This document shows positions 23,601 to 35,100 of a stretch of DNA of 64,000 bases, piece after piece. The stretch's first letter is position 1. Each line of letters starts with the position of its first letter. Source of the stretch: Trifolium pratense (taxonomy: Eukaryota; Streptophyta; Magnoliopsida; Fabales; Fabaceae); contig NC_060060.1 of NCBI RefSeq assembly GCF_020283565.1, positions 70,479,257-70,543,256 on the forward strand, written 5' to 3'. The notes under the pieces were generated by a model. The model saw only the letters and a list, made by a program, of their open reading frames with translations. It ran no database searches and had not been told where the DNA came from. Both the position numbers and the translations under genes were made by a program.

Positions 23601-25612
23601 CAACACTGTATGAACTATGGAAGAATAGGAAGCCTACTGTGAAATATTTCCATGTGTTTGGGTCGAAATGTTACATTTTGGCAGATAGAGAACCTAGGAG
23701 AAAATTGGACCCCAAAAGTGATGAGGGGATATTTTTAGGTTACTCAACCAACAGCAGAGCCTACAGAGTTTTTAACTCCAGAACAAGAACTATGATGGAA
23801 TCAATCAATGTTGTTGTTGATGATAGTGATACAACAAATGCAGATCCAGCTGAAGAGACAGATGTCATCACACCTGTCTCAACACTAGATGATGATCAAA
23901 CTAAACCTGAACCTGATCAACATTCTGAATCTACTACAGAGGCTCCTAGAACAAACAAGGGACCATCTACCAGAACACAGAAGAATCATCCTCTGGAACT
24001 TGTCATTGGAAATCCAAATCAAGGAATTGCAACAAGAAGATCAAAAGAAGCAATCTCCAACTCATGCTTCATATCCAAGATTGAACCAAAGAATGTTAAA
24101 GAAGCTTTGACTGATGAATACTGGATCAATGCTATGCAGGAGGAACTAACTCAGTTCAAAAGAAGTGAGGTATGGGATCTAGTACCTAGACCAGATGGTA
24201 TAAATGTTATTGGTACAAAGTGGGTCTACAAGAACAAAACTGATGAAAATGGTAACATTACTATAAATAAAGCCAGACTTGTAGCACAAGGATACACCTA
24301 GATAGAAGAAGTAGACTTTGATGAGACTTTTGCTCCAGTTGCTCGCTTGGAGTCCATAAGATTGCTCTTAGATGTGGCATGCATCTTAAAATTCAAGTTA
24401 TATCAAATGGATGTAAAGAGTGCATTCCTAAATGGCTATTTAAATGAAGAGGTATATGTTGAACAACCAAAAGGGTTTGTAGATCCAAGTTTTCCTAACC
24501 ATGTCTACAAACTAAAGAAAGCTCTCTATGGATTGAAACAAGCCCCTAGAGCATGGTATGAAAGATTGACTGAATTCCTTGTCAGCCATGGATACAAGAA
24601 AGGTGGCAATGATAAAACCCTGTTTGTAAGAGAAGCGAAAGGGAAGCTAATGATAGCTCAGATATATGTGGATGATATTGTATTTAGAGGAATGTCGCGA
24701 CAAATGGTGGAACATTTTGTGCATCAAATGCAATCTGAATTTGAAATGAGTCTTGTAGGTGAACTAACTTATTTTTTAGGTCTTCAAGTCAAACAAATGG
24801 AAGACACCATATTTATTTCTCAGGAAAAATATGCAAGAAACATTGTGAAGAAATTTGGAATGGAAGGTCGCAGTCACAAAAGGACACCTGCACCTACACA
24901 TTTGAAGCTTACCAAAGATGAGAAAGGGATTGACGTGGATCAAAGTCTCTACAGAAGTATGATTGGAAGCTTGTTATATCTCATAGCTAGCAGACCGGAT
25001 ATCATGTTTGCAGTAGGTGTTTGTGCTAGATATCAATCTGAGCCCAAGATGAGCCATCTGACTCAAGTAAAGAGAATCTTCAAATATGTCAATGGAACAT
25101 GTGGCTATGGAATCTTATACTCTCATGGTAATGATTCTACACTAGTTGGCTATTGTGATGCAGATTGGGCAGGAAGTGCTGATGATAGAAAAAGCACCTC
25201 TGGTGCATGTTTCTTCTTGGGAAGCAATCTAGTATCTTGGTTTAGTAAGAAGCGGAATAGTGTGTCTCTATCCACAGCTGAGGCAGAATATATAGCAGCT
25301 GGTAGTAGCTGCTCTCAATTGTTATGGATGAGACAAATGTTGAAGGAGTATAGTGTTGAGCAAGATGTCATGACACTTTACTGTGATAATCTGAGTGCTA
25401 TAAATATTTCTAAAAATCCTATTCAGCATAGTAGGACTAAGCACATTGATATACGTCATCATTTTATAAGAGAGCTTGTGGAAGAAAAAATTGTTACACT
25501 TGAGCACATTGCATCTGAAGAGCAATTAGCAGACATTTTTACAAAGGCTTTGGACGCAAGTCAATTTAAAAAATTAAGGGGCAAATTAGGAATTTGCCTA
25601 TTTGAAAATTAA
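20683..25612 (+). pseudogene. Sirevirus gag-pol of copy 3, with stops and a deletion
   Basis: The ORF starts with MDKEGGFVTRPP and is collinear with copy 1. It has the gag domain, a CHECEGYGHIISEC knuckle, a coiled coil, a second knuckle CHHCGRKGHIRPYC, the protease DSG, the integrase zinc finger and the core DLMGP. Breaks are TAG at 23287-23289 within integrase, an 11-bp deletion at about 23559 that shifts the frame, and TAG at 24299-24301 just before the RT core. RT (YVDD near 24668) and RNase H are otherwise well preserved. The frame ends at TAA 25610-25612. The damage is recent in look, since protein similarity continues on both sides of every break. Confidence 0.93.
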
Positions 25613-25621
25613 TAGCAGTTA
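25613..25621 (+). promoter_or_regulatory. Conserved TAG CAG TTA context before env-like ORF, copy 3
   Basis: The same nine bases as in copy 1 follow the pol end. Here a TAA sits immediately upstream in frame, and another TAA follows at 25697. Readthrough into the envelope-like ORF is therefore blocked in this copy. Confidence 0.6.
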
Positions 25622-25816
25622 TTGCAAGGAGAGTGTACAGCAGTTACTTTCTCTTCCCTCCTACACTCTCTGCACGCTTACATAGGGGAATCATTATAAA
25701 ATTTATTTTATTTCCAAAATCACTCCATCTACACGCCTCCAAACACCAACGAAACTTCATCTTCTGCATCCCTCTCTCATCGTCCAACTTCCACCATCTC
25801 CAATTCATACTGTACT

Positions 25817-27796
25817 ATGTCGAACTCTGCAAAATCCTCTCCAATCAAGGACGTCGCTACTCATTCAACAATGGGAGGAGATTCTCTTGTCATCAACGCC
25901 ATTCCACTTTCAAGTATACCACCTTTAAGTCCTGAGAAAAAGGTGAAGAAGACCTCGAAGAAGGAAAAGACACCGCGTGTAAACTTCAACTCTTCATCTC
26001 CCTCTGCTTCAACTAAGAAAATGAAGAAGAAGAGCAAGAAATCGAAATCTGAATCGAGGAGAAGTTTTACAATGTCTGAACTGCATGTTGATCCAATTCC
26101 ATCGAGTGGCGTTGCTACTCCTGTCATTAATCCTGCAGAAGAGAATGTTGACGCATCTGGTAAGAATTCTCTTAATCTAGGTCTTGATGTTCCCAATTCT
26201 GTTGAAACCCTAGAAGTAGAGAACCCTACTGTGTCTGAAAATTTGGGGAAAAGTGTTCCTAACTCCCCTATTGCTGTTGATGCTAATATTGGTGCTTCCA
26301 CTGAGACCAATGATGTTGTTGCTGCTGAGTCTCTTAAGAAAACAGGTCCTGAGACTCATGTTGCGTCAAGTGTTGCAACACCTGACGCTGAGCCAAATGT
26401 TGTGCCAGATGTTACCACAACTTTGGCACAGGAAAACCTTGTGAACTATTCTGAGTCTGATGAGAGTCCCCAACCTAAGGGTGCTGATAAAGAGACTGTT
26501 CCTGATAAGGTTGTCAATGAGAATCCTGAAGTTGTAATTGTAAATGACACAACTGTGAGTGACAAGTCTATTCCTGCAAATTCTGAGGCTAGTGTGGCTA
26601 GGAGGACTAGAAGTAGGGCTGGTAAAGGTGTAGAGACTGCTAACACACCTGTCCAAACACCCAAACCATCTAGGGCTGGAAAAGGTACTGGTAAGAAGCC
26701 CCTATATGGACCTCCAAAACCTGTGAGTAAGGTGATCCCTAGAACAGAGGCTAAGAAAAGGAAAGCTCCACCAACTAGTGACTCTGAGTTTGAGCCAGAG
26801 ACAGATGTTGCTGCATCTGACAGCACATCTAGAAAGAGTATAGGAAGAAAGAAAGTTCCTCAATCTGTTCCCTATGCTCCCTTGGATAATGTATCATTCC
26901 ATCTGGAGAATGGGTCTACTAGATGGAAATTTGTATATCACAGGAGGTTGGCACTAGAGAGGAACCTGAAGGAAGACATCCTCCAATGCCAAAGTGTTGT
27001 TGAAGCTATTGAGTTTGCAGGATTAATGAAAACTGTTTGTGGTTTGGACAAGTGCTATGACAGGCTTGTCAAAGAATTCTTGATTAATGTGGCTGAAAAT
27101 TGCAATGATCCAGCAAGTCCTGAATATAGGCAAGTTTTTGTTCATGGGAAATGTGTAAAATTCTCACCATCTGTTATTAATCAATATCTGCAAAGGAATA
27201 CTGAAGAGGTGGCTGCTCTAAAAGTCACAGACAATGAGGTCTGCAAGGTCCTCACAGGTGGCAGGATAAAAGTGTGGCCTAGCAAGGCTAAGTTGGCTGC
27301 AACTTCTCTCTCTCCATTTTATGCTGTGTTAAATAGGATTGCTGCACACAATTGGGTGCCAACAACCCACTCAGGTGATGTGGCCAGAGGATTGGGAAAG
27401 TTCATTTATGCTGTGGGTACAAAGGCAAAATTTGATTATGGGGCCTATTTCTTTCAAGAAACCTTAAGCCATGCCCTGACCTATGCTGTAGAGAAGCCAG
27501 TAGCTTTTCCCACTCTGTTATGCAATATAATTCTTGAACAACACCCAGATATTCTGAGAAGCACTGATGTTCCTTGTAAAAGGAAAGGGGTGTTGGTTAT
27601 TGAGCAGAGGTTGCTGGATGGGACAAATGTTGCAGCAGGAGTTGGCACATCTGTCCAAGCTGGGGTACTCACTAGGAAGCAGATGATTGCAGATTTGACT
27701 GAGGCTAGCAGAGCTCTTGAGGCCAGAAAACTGAAAATAGATCGTGTGATTGAGGCCCTCAAGGCTGAGGAAGCTGCTGAGAATGCTGAGGGTTAG
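25817..27796 (+). CDS. Sirevirus envelope-like ORF of copy 3
   Basis: The ORF starts at ATG 25817 (MSNSAKSSPIKD) and gives 659 residues. A Lys/Ser-rich and acidic first half is followed by the conserved plant transposon protein domain (NVSFHLENGSTRWKF, FVHGKCVKFSP, GGRIKVWPSK, NWVPTTHSGDVARGLGKFIY, KPVAFPTLLCNIIL). It stops at TAG 27794-27796. The same frame then stays open to TGA 27884 and encodes an acidic tail like that of copy 1, so the TAG probably truncates the original protein by 30 residues. It lies in the frame of RT but is separated from it by TAA 25610, TAG 25613 and TAA 25697. Function is unknown. Confidence 0.85.
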   Translation: MSNSAKSSPIKDVATHSTMGGDSLVINAIPLSSIPPLSPEKKVKKTSKKEKTPRVNFNSSSPSASTKKMKKKSKKSKSESRRSFTMSELHVDPIPSSGVATPVINPAEENVDASGKNSLNLGLDVPNSVETLEVENPTVSENLGKSVPNSPIAVDANIGASTETNDVVAAESLKKTGPETHVASSVATPDAEPNVVPDVTTTLAQENLVNYSESDESPQPKGADKETVPDKVVNENPEVVIVNDTTVSDKSIPANSEASVARRTRSRAGKGVETANTPVQTPKPSRAGKGTGKKPLYGPPKPVSKVIPRTEAKKRKAPPTSDSEFEPETDVAASDSTSRKSIGRKKVPQSVPYAPLDNVSFHLENGSTRWKFVYHRRLALERNLKEDILQCQSVVEAIEFAGLMKTVCGLDKCYDRLVKEFLINVAENCNDPASPEYRQVFVHGKCVKFSPSVINQYLQRNTEEVAALKVTDNEVCKVLTGGRIKVWPSKAKLAATSLSPFYAVLNRIAAHNWVPTTHSGDVARGLGKFIYAVGTKAKFDYGAYFFQETLSHALTYAVEKPVAFPTLLCNIILEQHPDILRSTDVPCKRKGVLVIEQRLLDGTNVAAGVGTSVQAGVLTRKQMIADLTEASRALEARKLKIDRVIEALKAEEAAENAEG

Positions 27797-27886
27797 CCTG
27801 ATGGACAAGAAGGTGTGGAAACTAGTGGCTCTGAGGATGGCTCTGAGGATGTGATGGAGGACTCTAATGAAAGTTCTTCTATCTGA

Positions 27887-28696
27887 TTTCTGATGTTTCT
27901 CTTATATTTTTCTGATGTACTTTTGGTATTTCTCTTTTGTTCCTTTTATGGGCAAAGCCCTGGATTTCTAGCACCTGCGTGTGCCTATGGTCTGTAATAT
28001 GTGCACACTGATATTCTCTTGTCTGGTACTCTATGTTTTCCTATGCATGGTGTTTGTCAAAATTGTGGCTAAAAAGGGGGAGTAGTGTGTGTGTGTGACA
28101 AATGTGTGGACAGATGTTCTTACATCTGGTGACTATTTCTGCGCATATGATCTATGCTCGTATTGAGGGGGAGTGTGAGTAATATGCATGTGTTGAGGGG
28201 GAGTAATGAATATTCTTTCTCTATCTGATGTTTGTATGCATGAATTCAGGGGGAGTGTGAGTGATAGTATCTCTTGATCGCCTGAATGTATTTGATGACA
28301 AATGTTGTGCCAAGTGTTATGGCACCTGACTATTGAGTCCACCATCCACTATGACTGAGATTTTATTTTTCTCAGATGCTTATGGGAATTTATTTTTCCC
28401 TGATGTTCTTATGTTGAAGAAATGCACTTTACACTATTAGGAGTTTATTTCTCCTACTTCTTAGCATCTACTATGGGAGTTTATTTCTCCCTTGTGTTGT
28501 TCCATGAGGCTAGTTGTGTTTTTATTCCGCTGTTGCATTGCCTCTGATGCTACTTAATTCTCTTGGAAGTAGTTTTATTATGTGTTACTTTCTTTCCTAG
28601 TTGTGTGATCATGTTGACTCGAAGGAAAGGGAATATTGTATCTCTCTATATACTGGTCTAATATTGTTTTAGCCAAAATTTGCCAAAGGGGGAGAT
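27887..28696 (+). promoter_or_regulatory. 3' untranslated region of Sirevirus copy 3 with polypurine tracts
   Basis: GGCTAAAAAGGGGGAGTAG at about 28068-28086 is followed by GGGGGAGT tracts near 28165, 28196 and 28248. The final AAAGGGGGAGAT precedes the LTR at 28697. No coding sequence is seen. Confidence 0.78.
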
Positions 28697-29723
28697 TGTT
28701 GGGTTTTTGTATGTTGGCTACATTTTGCAAAAACATATTTTAGCCAAGTGTTGAGACATATGTGCTGACCCCAAGTGTTGTGACAAATGTTGGTACACTT
28801 TGGAATAACACCTGTCTCTGTATCTGTGCGCGCCAGCTAGCTGTTATTATTTTCTACTCAATCTTTTGAAGATCTGTTTGAAGAATTGTTTCAAGGTTTC
28901 TTACAGAGGAAGGCGCACGTGTCTAATGTGTTTCAGGAGGCAGCTAAACCCTAGTTATATTTTCCAAAGGAATTATATTTTTGGAAAATATATTTTTGCG
29001 GTTCAAAAATATAACTATTATTTTCAAAAATATATCACTGCTGCCGCAATTCTAGAAGCCCTAATTTTGTCTTGAAGCCCAAGTCGTTCTACTACTATAA
29101 ATACGAAGGCAAGCATATGGTTTCAAGTATCTAAAATCGTGTCTTACAAAGCGTGTGTTTTTAGGGATTTTAGAGTGTTAATTGTGAGCCTTTCTTGTGT
29201 CTCATTGATGCAAGCTTAGGACCTGAGTTTATTGAGTTGTAAGTGTGAACTTCTCCTAAGCTTTGAAGTACGGAGATTGTTCTATTGTGTTGTGTGGTTT
29301 GCTCGCAAGCTTTTAAGCAAGAGTGAATCCTAGTTTCTTAGGAGTGTGTCTCCGCCGTTTGTAATCGTTGAAGTTTATAACAACGCTGTCTGTGTTGTTA
29401 AGGTGGGAATTGGGACGGGGTCTCATATCTAGGAGTTCCTAGGTAGAAGTGTCATTGGGTAGTGATTAAGTGAGAAGTTGTAAACGGGTGAGTTTAGCTT
29501 CGAAGTAATACTGCTGATAGTGGACTTCATTCCTCCAGAGTAGGCTTTAGGCTGAACTGGGTTAACAACTCTTGTGTGCTATTTACTTTATTGTTTTTAG
29601 TGTTTTATGTTAAGTACTCTGTTTATAGACAAGTGTTGGCGCACCGGTAACAACATCTGTCTACAACAGACAAGTGTTGATACACCTTGATCAACACCTG
29701 TCCACTGTGTGCCAGGAATTTCA
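28697..29723 (+). repeat. 3' LTR of Sirevirus copy 3
   Basis: This LTR is collinear with 19572-20609. It lacks 13 bp around 29534, where the 5' copy reads ggattggtatccc. About ten further point changes are visible. Confidence 0.94.
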
Positions 29724-32179
29724 AAGACGTATATTAAGGTATAGTGTTATCTTAATAAAGAAGTAATGTTGGATAGTGTTCCACATTAGTAAAGGAAGAG
29801 CTTAATGCTAATTAAAATGATTGTGAGTGAATTCATGAAAAACATATACATGCATTCATGAATATATGTGATATTGGATATTCCAATAAAGAAGGATATC
29901 GGATTATATTTATCCGATAAAGAAGGATATTAGAGGTGAGATACTCTAATAAAGAAGATGGTACCACATGCATTAAAGGTGTCTAGAGGACATAGCATGA
30001 ATGTGAAGCATTAGATTGCATTAGGGATTATGTGTGCATTTTATGATAAATGATGTTTGACACGTGCTTGGTAAATATTGATTGTTAATCCGTATGTGAG
30101 GAGCAGAGTCCGTCATGACTATAAAATGAACAACGCAGGGTCCGTCATGACCATAATCTGAACAATGTATTTGTGGTGTTAGATTACATTAGGAACTTTA
30201 TGTATATTCCTATTTGTAATTGAGTTATGTGATATTTGTTGATGTTTTGGTATTGTCCGAGACGACGTGAAACTATATGTTTGGTGTATTTTGTGGATGA
30301 TTGATTATGTGATAATTGTTGACGTATAAGTGATGTTTGAATTATAATTTGTCTGGTAGATTATAATGGAATGATAGATGTTGGTGAATATGTATAGATG
30401 TATGATATATGCATGAATATTGAGAAGTGTTTAAGTACCCTTTACTTACACTTATATTTTGAGTATGTTGTCTAACTCTCTTTTATGTGTTATGTGCTGG
30501 ACCGTTGGGGGTCCAGATTTTACAGGATTTTGTGGTATTCGATGTCGAGTCGTCGGTGAAGCTCCGCTCTGATTGTGACACGAGAAAAGGGGTTTTATAT
30601 TGTATATAGAGTCTCCTTATCTAGGTTGTTTTGTATAATCAATAAATATATTATTTGATTTAAGATTTGTATAAACAAGTATTTTTACTAATTAACTAAA
30701 TTAATATTATTTTGATTGAAGAATGTAATACTCGAACAACAACTTTTATAATATCAAACATTACTTTCCGTTGCGTATTTTGAAAAAGATTTTTACTAAA
30801 GGTAGAAATATATAAATAATGGGTTTGGGTGTTACACATTAAGTGTGACATAATAGTGAGACTTCATTAAACATAATGACACTATTCTTAAAGTATCCAT
30901 AGTCAAGTTTTACTGTGATGTGGGATAACAGTAAAACATAGAGACTATTATGTGAGTAGACTGATGACTTCATCTCACGAGTCATGGATATGAGATATCA
31001 AGTCTTCACATAGATATAAATATTAGGAGTAATATTTATATTGGATTGACCCGCCATGAGAATGCTACATAGTATGTTATGAAAAGTGTCATAAGTTATT
31101 CTCATAGTGATAATGGTGTATACCACCCTTCGACCTGAAACCACTATGGACCCTAGATGTGGAGTAGAGTACTTAGTTGCCGTTCAAACATTGTCCGTAA
31201 CAGGATGACTATAAAGTCGGTTGATGGGTACTCTATAAATCATGCTGAGGGACATGAGTGACCTAGATGGAATTTGCCCCTCCTACATAACAGGAGCAAT
31301 ATCTGTAGGCCTCTTGATGGAATATGACTGATAAAATGTGTGGCCACGCCGAACTAAGTCAATATGAGATATTGAGCTTATTCGTTGCTCAGTATATTCT
31401 GGGATCAAGAAATAAGATATTGAACCATACAAGGGTGACACGATCTATGCCTTATGTTCAATATAGATATAAGGGCAAATGGGTAATTATACACACGATC
31501 GTTATCACATAAAGGTTTCGTCAGATCACATGACATTCTCGTCACTTGGGTAGCAGTGATGTGTTGCTAGATACCGCTCACTGTTTATAATATTAAATAT
31601 ATGATTTAATATTATTGCCAACGTTACGAGAACCTATAGGGTCACACACAAAGGACAGATAGATGAGAGAGATAAATAAGTAAGACTTATTTATAAAATA
31701 ATAAGCAGGACTTATTAGTAATTAAATAATTAAGTATGACTTATTATTTAATTTATGAAAAATAGAGAAATGCGGTCCACCGTAAGGTACGGTGCAGTGC
31801 TTGGCTTGATGACCACACAAGTGGTTCTATAAATAGAACCCTTGTGATGGAGTTTTAAAAAGCTTAACCTAATTCACAAAGTGAAACCTAGCCGCCGCTC
31901 TCTAAACCCTATTCTCTCCGAATCTCTGGTGGAATTGGCTAGCACCGGTCATCGGAGAAGTTCTGTTCGTGTGGACTGAGTAGATGCATCGCTTCTTTGC
32001 TTTGCTCGTGATCAGAAACAGTTTCTACCTCAAAGGTTCTGCACTTCAAGAGGTAAACACATAAACTTGTGGTTTTGTGTTCTTTGATTTGTGATTAATG
32101 GTTTAATCAAGATCCGTTCATCGGGATTGTTCCGCTAAGAGGATTAATTATTTTGAAAAACCCCTCTTAAATCCCATCA

Positions 32180-35100
32180 GTGGTATCAGAGCATCGGTTG
32201 TGATTAAATCATTTAATCCAATTACCTCTAATGTATATCAATAATTATATGGTGATATAATTATTGTCGGAATGCGTTTACATGATTCAAGCATGTTTAT
32301 ATGGTTTATATGTTTGTTTTGTCCGTCATATATAATTGATATAAGTATGTATATGATACATAATTGATTTCTTTTAATTTGGTACACTAATCGAGTATAT
32401 ATAATATACTTATTAATTCGCTCATTCAGCCTAGAATAAGTAAGGCTTAATTACACATTTGGTCCCTTACGTTTATTTTAGGTTTCAATTTGGTCCCTTA
32501 CGTTTAAAAAGTATCAATTTGGTCCCTTACGTTTATTTTAGGTTTCAAGTTAGTCCTTTCCGTTAGTTTTGTCACTAACACCGTTTGAACAGTACATGTG
32601 TCAGCGTGTCAAAGTGCCACGTGTCAGTCCACGTATGCAAATTGACTGCCACATGTGACAAAATTGACGGAAAGGACTAACTTGAAACCTAAAATAAACG
32701 TAAGGGACCAAATTGATACTTTTTAAACGTAAGGGACCAAATTGAAACCTAAAATAAACGTAAGGGACCAAATGTATAGTTAAGCCAATAAGTAATTATT
32801 GTTCATTCGAATGATTAGTGTTTATGCTTCGGAACCGTCTTTTCTGGTGAAGTGTAAGTCACTACGGTCAGTCAGATTGAACAAGTAATTGCTTACCTAT
32901 GAATGGAACGATAATTATTGTATAAACGCATCAAGTGTTGATGCAACAATTAGTTAGTAATTGAAAGAGATCATGACAAATATAATTTAATTTTGAAATC
33001 GTTTTAAAATTCAAGAAATATCTTTTGAAATTGTTTTAAAAATAATATTACCAATTTTGGGAAATAATTTGATTCAAAAGAGTTTTGATCAAATAAATCT
33101 ATATATTTAATAATTGGAGAATTGTTATGCGGATCATTATCACATGAGATGTGATTTTTGATTAAATATAATTGATTGATAATATATTAACTTTCCAAGA
33201 AAGAATAGTTCAAATTTGGAACTGCCATTTTTCTTTCCTTTTGAAAAAAATTTGGAACTGCCATATATATCAATAAATTATATTAGGCATGTTTTGAAAC
33301 AGCAAATCAAATTCAAAATTAATTGGTTTCATTGTTTTAAATGACCGGAATCCTATTTTGATCTTTGAAACCAATTATGATCAATTATAGTAATTTCTTT
33401 GAATTAATACTTAATTCAAATAATTAAAGTGTTATTTAATAATTATTGTAAAATAATTTTGTGATGCGCTAATTAATTATTTAATTTTAATTAGTTATTA
33501 GAGGTGTATAGTTATGGCCATAGCGTGTTTGATTTTATTTTGTTTGGTTTAAATACGACATGCGTGTCGTGGTTATTATTTTTTAAATACGACCTGCGTG
33601 TCGTGACAATTTATTTACTTTATTTATTTATTTTAAATAATTGTAATTGCTCGTGATGACGGGAGACACAGCCAAACAAAGGATGTCGATGGAGAAACTT
33701 GAGAAGTTTGCTCGAGGGTCAAAGAATTGTAATAAATTAGTTTATTTAATTCTTTCGTTTTAGGAGGCCATAACTATACTACCTTAGTTTATTTTATGTA
33801 TGTGATGCATGAGATGAATGTTTTAATTATATATGTTTTGAATATTTTATATAATTTTTAAACATATATTTACATGAGTGTCATGTAAATTGAAACACGT
33901 TTTGTATGAGATACAAAATACGGTGAGATTAAATTTAATTAAAATCCCTTAAAAGAAATATTAAGTTGAAAGCTTTCCAACATTTAGCACCCTTCAAGAT
34001 CAATATCGATCAATGTAGGTTTTGCCAACGTAAATTGCATTGTCTATATTGATAAGTTGCGGTGAGGTAACCAGTTTACCCGATTGCTATTCATTGGGTC
34101 TAACTTAACTAAAAGAAATATAATATGATTATATGATTTTAGAAGCAAGTGTTGGGTTACTCCATATGATGGATTAGAATAAGTGTTATTCACCCAACGG
34201 AAAGGATATGAGAGTTGTATGAGATACAATTGGAAAGGAGTTTCCTACCTAAAATAACTATGTTTTGTGTAATCAGTCCAACGCTGACTTAGAACATAGT
34301 AAAATATGGATCTCATTCCCACTAGAAAATCTTCCAACGGGATTTTCCGAATCAAATGTCGAGGGTCATTTGGTTTGAGTAAAATAGTGGGAGCATATTT
34401 AATTAAAGACCTAGTTAAATATGTTTTAATCATGATACAAATATTCTTATTTTCGTAGTTAGATATATTTGGCATATATTTTATATTTTACTGTAAAATG
34501 TCCTTACGAAGGATAAATAGTTCAGAAAAGAGTTTCTGAATTGGTACATGTATTGAGAATTGTTCTCTCAAATACGAGAAAAACTACTAATGATTTTGAA
34601 AGAGTTAAAGTTGAAGAAAGAAGTAAGACTTCTTCATTGACCTTGTTATAGAAAGTTAAATTATCCACTTTTTATCTTAGGTATATGATACCGGTTGTTA
34701 ATTTCATATTTGTTGAAATATGAAGTTGTTTTAAAGAAGTTAAAATTTGACTATAGATAAAATCAACCTACGATTAGAATGAAATAGTCTCATTGATCGT
34801 AGCTAGAAGTTGAGTTTGACACGGAACCAAATAATTGTTATTAAGTTTCCTTTAATAATAGAAACGTTGAACCTAAACCTTGTATTGACAAGAAAAAGGA
34901 CTGCTTGCATGAATAATAGACAAGTGTTGTTACATTATTCCAACAATGTTTTCTATTCTAGTGTTCTAATCAAGTAATGGAATTGAGTTCCATCAACTTG
35001 ATAACCTTATATATAACAATCATGAAAAGGAATCAAGTAAGATTTGAACCTTATGCATATTAGTAGCAATATTGTTTAGTATTAATAAGTGAGTCACACA

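Larger units (their letters stand above)
19572..29723 (+). mobile_element. Complete but inactivated Sirevirus, copy 3
   Basis: It has LTRs of 1038 and 1027 bp and a perfect target duplication AAGAC (19567-19571 and 29724-29728). The gag-pol order, the envelope-like ORF and the polypurine tracts are as in copy 1. About ten substitutions and a 13-bp deletion separate the LTRs. The coding region carries several stops and one short deletion, so it cannot make its own intact polyprotein. Confidence 0.96.
18427..30836 (+). mobile_element. Solo LTR of a second Tekay-like gypsy family, itself interrupted
   Basis: The segment begins TGTAACGACCCAAAT and ends GGGTTTGGGTGTTACA. CATTA is duplicated at 18422-18426 and 30837-30841. 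Without the nested Sirevirus it is about 2.25 kb (18427-19571 plus 29729-30836). Its ends resemble the LTR at 50043, but the interior differs. Its CGC-rich cluster (19170-19315) is built from cgccccaggcg and ttcgcc words. Confidence 0.93.
18266..32179 (+). repeat. 5' LTR of the outer copia element, split
   Basis: The LTR consists of 18266-18426 plus 30842-32179, separated by the nested solo LTR and its CATTA duplication. It matches the uninterrupted 3' LTR at 37532-39030. A conserved small frame inside it (31324-31512) recurs at 38175 but has no protein-like features. Confidence 0.92.

Noticed and set aside
26446..26826. Antisense ORFs opposite the Sirevirus and gypsy coding regions
   Set aside because: They are shadows of biased codon use on the real strand, with no independent motifs.
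31324..31512. Repeated small ORF of 62 residues also at 38175
   Set aside because: It lies in both LTRs of the outer copia element and repeats only because the LTRs do; it has no domain features.
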